This document shows positions 1 through 6,496 of a stretch of 11,706 nt of DNA, one piece after another. The stretch lies in contig CAJVPJ010001178.1 in NCBI GenBank assembly GCA_910592205.1, forward strand, positions 1-11,706, given 5' to 3'. The position numbers and the translations under genes were made by a program. Below the pieces are notes generated by a model, which had not been told where the DNA came from, searched no databases, and was given only the letters and a program-made list of their open reading frames with translations. The first letter of the stretch is position 1, and each line of letters starts with the position of its first letter. This DNA is from Paraglomus occultum. Lineage: Eukaryota; Glomeromycota; Glomeromycetes; Paraglomerales; Paraglomeraceae.

Positions 1-2
1 AT

Positions 3-96
3 GCGAACGCTTTTCTCGGTAGCACGGTTAAGAAAAGAAGCAGTTTATTACTGAAGAGACGGTTACAGAAATTGCTCGAGGGTGAATGTGATAATC
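3..96 (+). CDS. Possible 3' end of an upstream exon (partial)
   Basis: The frame beginning at base 3 is open from the window edge and reads a basic, helical-looking stretch (core KKRSSLLLKRRLQKLLEGE). It ends at a consensus splice donor GTAAGT (97-102), leaving the exon in phase 1. The matching acceptor was not identified, and the putative intron would contain the MITE-like element at 159-301. I do not recognise the protein. A chance open frame of about 31 codons is quite possible, so this is a weak call. Confidence 0.22.
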
Positions 97-158
97 GTAA
101 GTTAAATTGATTTATACAACTTTTATGGTTAATTATGTTGTATTAAAACTTATATTAA

Positions 159-301
159 TGTTATGACCCGTTCTAGGATTTGACCTGTTTCGGGATTGTC
201 ACATTAGAATAATCTCTTGCACCAATAAAGCGCACAATTTATGTGATGACAATCTCGAAACCCGTCTCAGAATGGGTCCAATCCCAGAACGGGTTGCAAC
301 A
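159..301. mobile_element. MITE-like element with TGTT...AACA terminal inverted repeats
   Basis: The left end (159-185, TGTTATGACCCGTTCTAGG...) matches the reverse complement of the right end (275-301, TGTTGCAACCCGTTCTGGG...) at 22 of 27 positions. A second inverted block inside (about 187-201 against 247-262) shares a GGGATTGTCA / GAGATTGTCA core. The 143-bp unit has no coding capacity. A clear target-site duplication is not visible; the AT-rich flanks (TTAA / ATAAT) are only loosely similar. Its ends resemble those of the larger segment at 564-1688, so both probably belong to one repeat family. Confidence 0.6.
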
Positions 302-563
302 ATAATATTGGTCGTTTAATAGAATAGAAAACTTAGTGTTGTCTAGAGCTAGCAGAGTCAAATTAGAGTATCCGATATCAGATGGAGTGATCATTTTGCC
401 AACTAGTAAACGCTACAAGCAAATTCGACCGTTTGTTATTTCTGAATTACTGACAATCGGGGAAGATAAAATGTCCTTTTTGGAACTTATCGATATAGAC
501 ATTCTGTTTCACACCTCTACAGTCATCTTCCTCGCAAAATTCAACACTGCCACTACGTCCCGA
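302..563. other. Non-repeat spacer, no supported gene
   Basis: A long open frame on the + strand (336-857) starts at TTG and runs straight through the repeat arm at 564-641, so it is probably accidental. The minus strand of about 420-550 is also open and acidic (EFCEEDDCRGVKQNVYIDK) before a TAA. This could be a gene relic, but I cannot identify it. Confidence 0.3.
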
Positions 564-641
564 TGTTACAGCCCATTCTGGGAATTGGCCCATTCTAGGA
601 ATCCCAAAAACGGGCCAGCCCATTTAAAATGGGACAATTGC
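564..641 (+). repeat. Left inverted-repeat arm (GC-richer, hairpin-prone)
   Basis: The 78-bp arm is built from iterated CCCATTCTGGGAAT-like words and their inversions (GGCCC...GGGCC, CCCATTTAAAATGGG), so it can fold on itself. It pairs with 1623-1688 in inverted orientation. It stands out as GC-richer than its surroundings. Confidence 0.6.
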
Positions 642-884
642 AAAAAAATTTTTCATCACAGCAACACATGTGGGTTTGTAAGCTTTTACCTAACTACCGC
701 TGTTGCCCAACTAAATTCAATTCTTCTTCGCAATTTGACAAGATGCACAATTATATTGCTTACTATATCAAAAGCATTTTCAGTTAGTGAGATACATTCT
801 AACTCAATTGCTTCGCTTACCGTTATACTGTTTAGATTGGCTAAACCGATCAAATGATATAACGATCTGCATAATCAATAAATC

Positions 885-1323
885 GCATGGACTACCTGAA
901 AATGTAGACTAATAAACTGTTCGGCTATCGTAAGATTAAGACATAAGACAGGCGTGCGTTAAGTCGTATAATTGATTATATTGAGTATGCAAGTACAGAA
1001 TCATAAATCATAGCCTACCTGAAAATATAGAAGAATAATCATTATGATAAATTGTTCGACAATCGTTAAGCCGTATGATTGACCGTTGGTAGATCAAATT
1101 CACGGCCTTCCTGAACATATCGACAAAACACAAGACAGATCGTTAAAGCCGTGTAATAAATCAAATACAGAATGGTAAATCATACAATTTACGGCCTACC
1201 TGAAATATCGAAGAATAATTGTATGATAAATTGTTCGAGATTAAGTTCGACAACACATAAGATAGATCGTTGAGTTGTATGATTGATCATATTGAGTATG
1301 CAAATACAGAATCGTAAATCATA
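885..1323. repeat. Degenerate tandem repeat, about four units of 90-120 bp
   Basis: The word RCCTACCTGAAAATAT recurs in variants at about 889, 1013, 1104 and 1193. The word GAGTATGCAARTACAGAATC(A/G)TAAATCATA recurs in whole or part at about 983, 1157 and 1294, and ATAAGA(C/T)AGATCGTTRAG-like words lie between them. Spacing of about 124, 91 and 89 bp shows old, indel-rich copies. Short ORFs across this stretch follow the repeat and are not supported as genes. Confidence 0.6.
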
Positions 1324-1622
1324 AACAATCCGCAACTCATGATGGTATGTCTGAAATCTTTGAAATGTGGCCTGAGCGAGTCCGGCAATATGATAAACGC
1401 GATCAAGTCGGTGAGTATAATTCATTCTTAGTTGCAATTTAGATACTGAAATATAAATTAATCAACTGATAAATATTCTGCAGAATAGAACGAATAATAT
1501 TTGTGGCCCAAACTGTCAACCGCAACAATGCGTCTTGTATAAAGACGTTTTGTCATTGTATTAATTAGTCAAAAGCATTTTGTTATACAGCAGTTCATCG
1601 TCTCTCGTGTGTTACTGTGATG

Positions 1623-1688
1623 GCAATTGTCCTATCTTAAAATGGGCTAGCCCGTTCTGGGATTCCTAGTACGGAATGGGCCGTAACA
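1623..1688 (-). repeat. Right inverted-repeat arm
   Basis: Reverse-complement homologue of 564-641, starting GCAATTGTCC and ending GGGCCGTAACA on the + strand. It lacks about 12 nt of the internal CCCATTCTGGGAAT iteration that the left arm carries twice. Confidence 0.6.
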
Positions 1689-2051
1689 CCAATATGCAAG
1701 TTTACGACATCTCATTCTACGTCATCATTAACCGATTCTATATAGGTTTTATCAGACTTTCCAACGAGAATAAGACTTGCTTACAGCCACGTACGTTTAG
1801 CGAGCCGTCGCCGTCAATAAACGACGACAAACTTGCTCCCAAGCCGTAACACAAATACTTGCTTTATTGTTGAGTAAACGCCAGATACTGTTGAAGAATT
1901 ATGAGTATTACAATCCATGCATAATGATAAGAGCAGATACCACCTTCTTTTTTCTTTCTTTGTTTGGAAATTTACCCGTAGAACTTGTGTTTAGTAGCAC
2001 GAAGCGGAAAATTAGATTAGTTATATATGTATGTAAGATTTTACTGCTCAG
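1689..2051. other. Gene-poor stretch upstream of the integrase remnant
   Basis: No intact gene. A CTATATAGG TATA-like word lies at about 1739-1747. Around 1918-1945 the + strand has CATAATGATAAGAGCAGATA, which in one frame faintly recalls the H-x-D-N-G-R motif around the second catalytic Asp of rve integrases. That would place a decayed upstream part of the integrase here, but the match is too poor to claim. The segment ends in a pyrimidine-rich acceptor-like TTTTACTGCTCAG at 2051. Confidence 0.3.
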
Positions 2052-2657
2052 GTCATTCGTAACCTTATGAGTAACTGGCCAGCAACGAGGATTATTCGAG
2101 GACGTCCCAGGCATCCGCAATCGCAAGGATTAATCGAAAAAGGCAATAGTATTCTGAAGAATAAACTTTAGAAATGGATGCAGATACATCGATCGACTGC
2201 ATGGTCTGAAGGACTAGATCAAGTTATATATGCAATGAACACGAGTTACTGTCGCGTAACAAAGCATACTCCGTATCAGCTAGTCTTTGGACAGAAGCCT
2301 AGGCCTAATCTAAATTTGCTTAGAGATATACCTGCGGATACAATAGTTGATGAAACTAGAATAAACCTCGAATTTGAAGAGCCTACATATCCAACCGACT
2401 ATTATTTGGAAATGGAAGGAGAAAACGATGATATTATTGAAGACGATGGTACGATGGAGATCGAGGTGAATATAAATCTTTTATATTATAATTTAGCAAT
2501 ATTATTTACGTGCATTTATAACGATTGTATAAATTTAAACTATATAGCCGGAGTCTTCATATCAAGTAGAAGCAGAAGAAATTTCTGAGGAAATAGGTCT
2601 GTCGCGGAAGAAGAGACATCTTCAGACGAATATTTTCGTCGTAGACGAGATGAGAAG
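2052..2657 (+). pseudogene. Retroelement/transposon integrase core remnant (rve / KRBA2-like, HPQSQG type)
   Basis: After an acceptor-like CAG at 2051 the frame reads the C-terminal part of an integrase catalytic core. It contains GRPRHPQSQGLIEK, in which the Glu codon at 2136-2138 corresponds to the third acidic residue of the D,D-35-E triad, then KWM, and then the family-typical AMNTSYCRVTKHTPYQLVFG and QKPRPN. The two catalytic Asp residues are not recognisable upstream, so the enzyme is incomplete. A TAG at 2169-2171 interrupts the conserved helix. An acidic tail follows (EGENDDIIEDDGTMEIE), then a likely 82-nt intron (GTGAAT donor at 2466, TATATAG acceptor at 2547). The next exon (2548-2657) starts in the expected frame but must shift frame between about 2584 and 2603 to enter the better frame with EEETSSDEYFRRRRDEK. 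Such integrases cut and join transposon DNA; this copy cannot do so. Confidence 0.8.
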
Positions 2658-2747
2658 GTATTTCGAACTTTAATGATAAACGTAAATTGTAAATTTCAAT
2701 CAGTATGAATCTTCGCTTATACATTAAATTATTTTTTTAAATTGTAG

Positions 2748-3483
2748 ACGCGGCTTCAAAGTCGATTTAAGCCACAAGTTAGTAAAGGAAATTTTGATGC
2801 CAATACATTCTTTGTTCGAGAGCCTCATATGGATGCTGAACTTTGACCGGAAGTTCAAAATCAAGTCACAGCAATACTTGAAAACCGGTATGTATTTAAT
2901 ATGATGTTTCCAATAAATTACATCCTTAAGACTGTCAAGGGCTCAATAAAAGACCTTAAAAAATTTCAAGGCGACAAAAGATTTTCCCAAAACGATATTT
3001 CCAAGTGGATGACGGCATTTGAAGACTGGTTGCGGGAGATTATGCGGAGAAAAAGCGAAGAAAGTGTGAGTATTAGAATCGGTATTTTAATATTTTTAGC
3101 TTTAATAGCTTATTTTGTATGCAGGCAAAGAAAAAGGGTGAGGAAGCTAGTAAGAGAACAGGAGAAAGCAAGAACGACGAAAAAACGTTAAAGCGTAAGA
3201 GAAAGGGAAAAGATGAACACAACCCAAATAAAAAACTCGTTAAAAGTCAGGTAAGTTACTGACATTTTTTGTTAATTAATAAATACAAATCTTAAAGTGA
3301 TTAAATTTACTTAACTTTCAGCATTTGACAACCAAAAGTTTACGATCTGGGAAAGTGTGTAGACTTGGTATTTATTACTTTATATTTCTATTTATTACTA
3401 ACAAATTTGCTCAATAATAGACTTTCGGCAATCCAGCAAGTGACGCAACGGAAGACTGGGAGACGATTAATTCTCAGTACTAA
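2748..3483 (+). CDS. Spliced 3' exons coding an unrecognised Lys/Arg-rich protein end
   Basis: Four exons are supported: 2748-3065, 3125-3250, 3322-3354 and 3421-3483 (TAA). The introns are 2658-2747 (90 nt), 3066-3124 (GTGAGT..GCAG, 59 nt), 3251-3321 (GTAAGT..TTTCAG, 71 nt) and 3355-3420 (GTGTGT..ATAATAG with TACTAAC, 66 nt). All joins keep one frame. The product contains KGNFDANTFFVREPHMD, then a TGA at 2844-2846, then an amphipathic part (KWMTAFEDWLREIMRRK), a strongly basic, probably nuclear or nucleic-acid-binding tail (AKKKGEEASKRTGES, LKRKRKGKDEHN), and ends ATEDWETINSQY. It may be the tail of the integrase gene upstream, or a host gene starting at ATG 2901 or 2904. No family recognised. 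The splice sites are far better kept than the upstream integrase frame. Confidence 0.55.
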
Positions 3484-3691
3484 CAAAAAAGTCGTTATCA
3501 GTGACAATAATATTATTAAACAATCGAATAATACAAGAAAATGACGTGCAACTAGCAACTACTACAAATAAGAAACAGAAAACAAGTTTAGTACCATTTT
3601 TTCTTTATGAGTCTACTACATTATTACTAGAAAAGACGCACGTTTTTTATATACCTCTCTTTTTTCTTTTACTTAACTAGAAGTGTGTAGT

Positions 3692-3713
3692 GCCGCCGAT
3701 TTTATCGGTCGGC
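3692..3713. repeat. Short GC-rich hairpin
   Basis: GCCGCCGAT and ATCGGTCGGC can form a 9-bp stem with one bulged T and a 3-nt loop. It lies between the convergent 3' ends of the + strand exon chain and the minus-strand pseudogene. It is possibly the end of a decayed repeat; no function can be assigned. Confidence 0.3.
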
Positions 3714-3761
3714 CTTTAGATTTTTATCATTGGAGCTAGAACGCATTTCACAATTTAAAAA

Positions 3762-4511
3762 TCAGAGTTTAATAAGCGAACAAACGGAGCCGTTAGTAAT
3801 AAATCGAGCAAACCTTTTTTCAACCCTTCTCCTTGATCTACTCCTTTTCAGTCGCTTTTTCCCATCGTTATTTATGACCATACTATTATTTTCTTTGTCA
3901 ACTGCTGCTTTTTCCTTTTCTTTTTAACAACTTCAGCCGCAATATCGGCGACTTTTTATCGTCGTAGCGCCTCCTTATTTTCGATCAACGGTTTCGGTTT
4001 CGCTTAACTGACGATGGTAGCTGACTTTGTATTGGCTTATGCACTGTCGCTATTCTGCGGATTTTTCTTGCGTGTATTTTTATTCAATACCACCCACGGT
4101 ATTTGATTTGTCGACTCTGATTTAACGTTGTAAATGACATCACCGTATAGCTTGCTTTCGATTACAAATTATCCAGCGGTGCATTATATGAGAGACTGTA
4201 TTTTTAAGGTGTCCATTCAACGGATGCATCAGCAGTATGTCTACGGGTCTGCACATTTCAGCCTTAAATACGGTCTTATTTTTATTGCTGTATGATACCG
4301 GATTTAGTAGTACAAACTGTAACTCAAAACGACGAATTCTTCCTGATTGTTTACAATACGCTCGTCATCTGGTAAAGTATTTATCTCCTTCACTCGTCCT
4401 AATAGATATACTATCGGTTTGCAAACAGATATCTCTTTTTCACTTACCGTATACTACCGTGAATAAGCACCCCTTATAAGTAAAGACAAAACGCAGCTTA
4501 CTAATAGCATA
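3762..4511 (-). pseudogene. Decayed unidentified coding region with basic C-terminus
   Basis: On the minus strand, protein-like blocks follow each other through frame changes. Block 4511-4443 reads ISKLRFVFTYKGCLFTVVYG. Block 4447-4307 contains KPIVYLLGRVKEINTLPDDE. Block 4310-4143 contains KAEMCRPVDILLMHPLNG. The frame from about 4170 to 3875 contains KLYGDVIYNVKSESTNQIPW and KVADIAAEVVKKKRKKQQL, with in-frame TAA codons at 4037-4039, 4004-4006 and 3956-3958. The last block, ending at TGA 3762-3764, contains KKRLKRSRSRRRVEKRFARF. Each of the three TAA codons is one C-to-T change away from CAA (Gln). I do not recognise the family. The basic tail suggests a nuclear or nucleic-acid-binding protein, possibly transposon-derived. 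It converges on the + strand gene ending at 3483. Confidence 0.55.
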
Positions 4512-5058
4512 TCACTTTCCGCAGTTGCGAGCCTAGTGCTCTAGTTTATTTTTCTAATTATGGAAAATTAGTGGTAGAAGTTTAGAAAATAAAAAATTTG
4601 TAGAAGACGCCAACTAAGTACAAATTAAGTTATCAATCTGGAAATTACAACGTCAAATACTTTTTTTTTTTAGAAAAACCTATTTGTTGCCTTCAATAGC
4701 AGCAATGTGTCATGCTTAGAATATAGCTTAAAAATAGTTTTTTACAATAACGATATTCGAATCAAAACTTGCCGCTGTCTAATATGTCCTCCTGTCCAAA
4801 TATCTCCTTACAAACAATGGAAAAACATTTTGTCCATACATACTACAATCAATATCGATAAATTTGGTTTAGTTTTCAATAAACATATTCGGCCCCGTGG
4901 TCATTCTTATTAGCGCAGCCTATGTAACATATCATTTACAGCGAATAAAAAGTCATGAAGCATTAATAAGCATACTTATTAAAATATTACTGTTGCATAA
5001 ACCATTCAATTTATGAATAATTTTACTTGAATAAGCGCTGATCCATAATAATAACAGA
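4512..5058. other. AT-rich spacer with no supported gene
   Basis: Contains a T-tract followed by TAG at about 4662-4673 and an open + frame 4707-4913 whose start codon is not ATG. The minus strand of the same stretch is also weakly protein-like (KTKPNLSILIVV, GDIWTGGHIRQRQVL) with stops between. Neither strand is convincing; it may be the further 5' part of the decayed minus-strand region. Confidence 0.3.
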
Positions 5059-5060
5059 TA

Positions 5061-5085
5061 CATAGGCAGACTCGATAAGTCGGTC
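5061..5085 (+). repeat. Left terminal inverted repeat
   Basis: 25 bp, identical to the reverse complement of 5665-5689. The inner part (CTCGATAAGTCGGTC) is reused in subterminal repeats, as expected of transposase binding sites. Confidence 0.93.
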
Positions 5086-5118
5086 CTTGATGGCTGGTTT
5101 GGTGGACCGACTTATCGA
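5072..5118. repeat. Subterminal hairpin: TIR core plus perfect inverted copy
   Basis: TCGATAAGTCGGTCC (5072-5086) and its exact reverse complement (5104-5118) are separated by 17 nt. The left end can therefore fold into a 15-bp stem, and it offers two oppositely oriented transposase sites. On the right only an imperfect extra copy (GATCGACTTATCAA, 5622-5635) is present, so the two ends are asymmetric. Confidence 0.85.
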
Positions 5119-5208
5119 ATTCACATGACTAATTAGTAAAACTTTATTTTTATATGTATTAATAGCAAGCGAATTGGAAAATCCATTATTCTAAATAAAT
5201 ATCCATGC

Positions 5209-5472
5209 TTATTTGTGTTGAATAATTCGTTCATTTTTCTCGATTTTCTGCTTAAGTGTCTTAAGCTTGAAACAAATAAACTGTTTACTCTTATATAAGC
5301 CATCTCTTTTTTTCTCTAAGAATGTCGATTTGCTAATGCCAAACTTTTTGCCGATTTCTTCATTCTTCTTGGATGGATTATTCTTGTACTCACAGAGCTC
5401 TTTTTTTTTAAGATTAGTGAGTGTTTTTAATTTCCTACCTGCTTTGCTTCTGCCTCTACTGCCAGTGTTCAT
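5209..5472 (-). CDS. Tigger/pogo-like N-terminal HTH (CENP-B_N / psq type) protein, 87 aa, no DDE domain
   Basis: The ORF starts at a true ATG (5472) inside the TIR element and ends at TAA. After a basic leader (GSRGRSKAGRKLK) it reads LTNLKKKELCEYKNNPSKKN, then EEIGKKFGISKST, the classic helix-turn-helix with which Tigger/pogo transposases and CENP-B bind DNA. The segment after the recognition helix (FLEKKRDGLYKSK) is shorter than usual. The chain ends with a basic, coiled-coil-like stretch (LKTLKQKIEKNERIIQHK) instead of the second HTH and DDE catalytic domain, against roughly 400-500 residues in full transposases. It can plausibly bind its own TIRs but not catalyse transposition. The family is clear; a function as a repressor is inference only. 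Confidence 0.8.
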   Translation of the reverse strand: MNTGSRGRSKAGRKLKTLTNLKKKELCEYKNNPSKKNEEIGKKFGISKSTFLEKKRDGLYKSKQFICFKLKTLKQKIEKNERIIQHK

Positions 5473-5564
5473 CGGGTGTGCATTATATTATAGCATATAG
5501 TCAGATGTACTTGTAGACCTGTGACTTGTATTACACAAGGCTCGAATAAAATCAAAGTAAAAAA

Positions 5565-5575
5565 CTTTTTATATA
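5565..5575 (-). promoter_or_regulatory. TATA box for the HTH gene
   Basis: TATATAAAAAG on the minus strand, about 93-103 nt upstream of the ATG at 5472 and inside the transposon, so the element may carry its own promoter. Call made on sequence match and position alone in an AT-rich background. Confidence 0.4.
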
Positions 5576-5664
5576 ATCGACTATACTGAAATAGTAATGA
5601 TATTCGCCTAATATCACGTGAGATCGACTTATCAAGGGTAATTTCCATAGCAGTAAAGGAGGTT

Positions 5665-5689
5665 GACCGACTTATCGAGTCTGCCTATG
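5665..5689 (-). repeat. Right terminal inverted repeat
   Basis: 25 bp, perfect inverted partner of 5061-5085, followed by the TA target duplication at 5690-5691. Confidence 0.93.
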
Positions 5690-5691
5690 TA

Positions 5692-6057
5692 ATCAGAAAT
5701 TACGCGCTCACAAAGTTTATTCACTGCAGTTACTCATAGACAATGAAAAATAGAAAGTAATTCTGAAAAGTGAATGAAAAAGCAATCATTTTGCATTCTC
5801 TACCCAAACACTCACCCACTTTCCATTCCATTCGAACGTTGGAAACATTCGATATGATTCATTACTTAACTTGATAAAATAGTAAATGGGATCGATAAAA
5901 GAATCGCACATAATATAATTTCAACATCTCATTGATATACAATATTTACTAACCTAATATACTACAATTAACATCCGAACAAGCTTTAGATACGTAACCG
6001 CTTATAAAACATTAGGAAAGAAAAACTACCGTTTGCACTTATATAATCGCATCTACC
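5692..6057. other. AT-rich spacer, C/A-biased on the + strand
   Basis: No gene, RNA or repeat recognised. The + strand has purine-poor C/A-rich runs (CCCAAACACTCACCCACTTT at about 5803-5822) leading into the small ORF at 6058. A TATATAA at 6040-6046 is too close to that ATG to act as its TATA box. Confidence 0.3.
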
Positions 6058-6258
6058 ATGCGAACCAAAGCCAAACACAATCTATACAAAGACTACCTTA
6101 CCTCCATTACAGACATTCCAACAGCGAAATACGTCAACCTTAAATTCTCCACAACGGGATACCAAACTAACACAAACAAGCGAAGCGTATCTCAAGCATC
6201 GCTAGTTTCTATTTACAAAGAGAATAGTAATAATCTGATTGGTCAATACAAATATTAA
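6058..6258 (+). CDS. Small hypothetical ORF, 66 aa
   Basis: ATG at 6058 with A/C-rich codons throughout and TAA at 6256. The product is polar and basic, rich in Lys, Asn, Thr and Tyr (MRTKAKHNLYKDYLTS...), with no signal peptide or membrane segment. Many codons end in C, unlike neighbouring AT-rich spacer. No family recognised; it could be an exon of a larger gene or a chance ORF. Confidence 0.28.
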   Translation: MRTKAKHNLYKDYLTSITDIPTAKYVNLKFSTTGYQTNTNKRSVSQASLVSIYKENSNNLIGQYKY

Positions 6259-6496
6259 TCACATGCGTGCAGGATAGAGGGTGCATTTATCACTAGGTCC
6301 CCACAGATAATGACAACCAACTTATTAGAACATGTTTCCGCATAACCTGACTTTATTCATAATGAATGCATACCCTTAGAATACATAAGTCTCTTAGAAA
6401 AGTATACTTATAATAATTGTGCTTAAAATACGTAATAAAAAAATTAACGTTTAATTTAATTTTGAAATCCGTGTTCATAAAAATTCACCGACAGAC
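6259..6496. other. 3' flank of the F-box-like gene
   Basis: AT-rich sequence between a small + strand ORF and the minus-strand F-box-like stop codon. An ATTAAA-like polyadenylation word occurs on the minus strand at about 6455-6465. No other feature seen. Confidence 0.3.

Larger units (their letters stand above)
564..1688. mobile_element. 1.1-kb segment bounded by long inverted repeats (candidate non-autonomous DNA transposon)
   Basis: The left arm 564-641 begins TGTTACAGCCCATTCTGGGA. The right arm 1623-1688, read on the minus strand, begins TGTTACGGCCCATTC and continues with the same ACTAGGAATCCCA...CGGGC...AGCCCATTT...GGACAATTGC order. The arms align along almost their whole length, apart from about 12 nt missing on the right. 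Between them is non-coding AT-rich DNA and a degenerate tandem repeat. No target duplication is evident at the outer edges, so two independent solo repeats inserted in opposite orientation is the main alternative to a single element. No transposase reading frame is visible inside. Confidence 0.5.
5061..5689 (-). mobile_element. Short pogo/Tigger-like (Tc1-mariner superfamily) DNA transposon, internally deleted
   Basis: The element is 629 bp and bounded by perfect 25-bp terminal inverted repeats that begin CATAGGCAGACTCGATAAGT, directly flanked on both sides by TA (5059-5060 and 5690-5691). TA is the expected target duplication of Tc1/mariner/pogo transposases. It carries one minus-strand gene for a Tigger/CENP-B-like DNA-binding region but no room for a DDE catalytic domain, so it is non-autonomous. 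Perfect TIRs and an intact ORF suggest a young insertion. Subterminal copies of the TIR core CGACTTATC occur at 5104-5118 and 5622-5635. Confidence 0.9.

Noticed and set aside
336-857. 173-codon open frame on the + strand
   Set aside because: It starts at TTG, runs without change of character through the non-coding repeat arm at 564-641, and has no recognisable domain. The openness is probably accidental.
885-1323. CRISPR-like array
   Set aside because: The repeats are long, degenerate and contiguous, with variable unit length and no uniform spacers, in what looks like eukaryotic DNA. It is a tandem minisatellite.
1189-1437. 82-codon minus-strand ORF
   Set aside because: It is largely made of the degenerate tandem repeat and its edge, has no domain, and overlaps repeat units rather than showing protein constraint.
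2052-4142. A variant genetic code with TAA/TAG read as Gln
   Set aside because: Several in-frame TAA/TAG codons would fit Gln, but the better-preserved genes in the window end at TAA or TGA, and the affected regions also carry frameshifts. Decay is the simpler explanation.
4707-4913. 68-codon + strand ORF
   Set aside because: Non-ATG start, no recognised product, and the opposite strand is equally protein-like. Not supportable as a gene.
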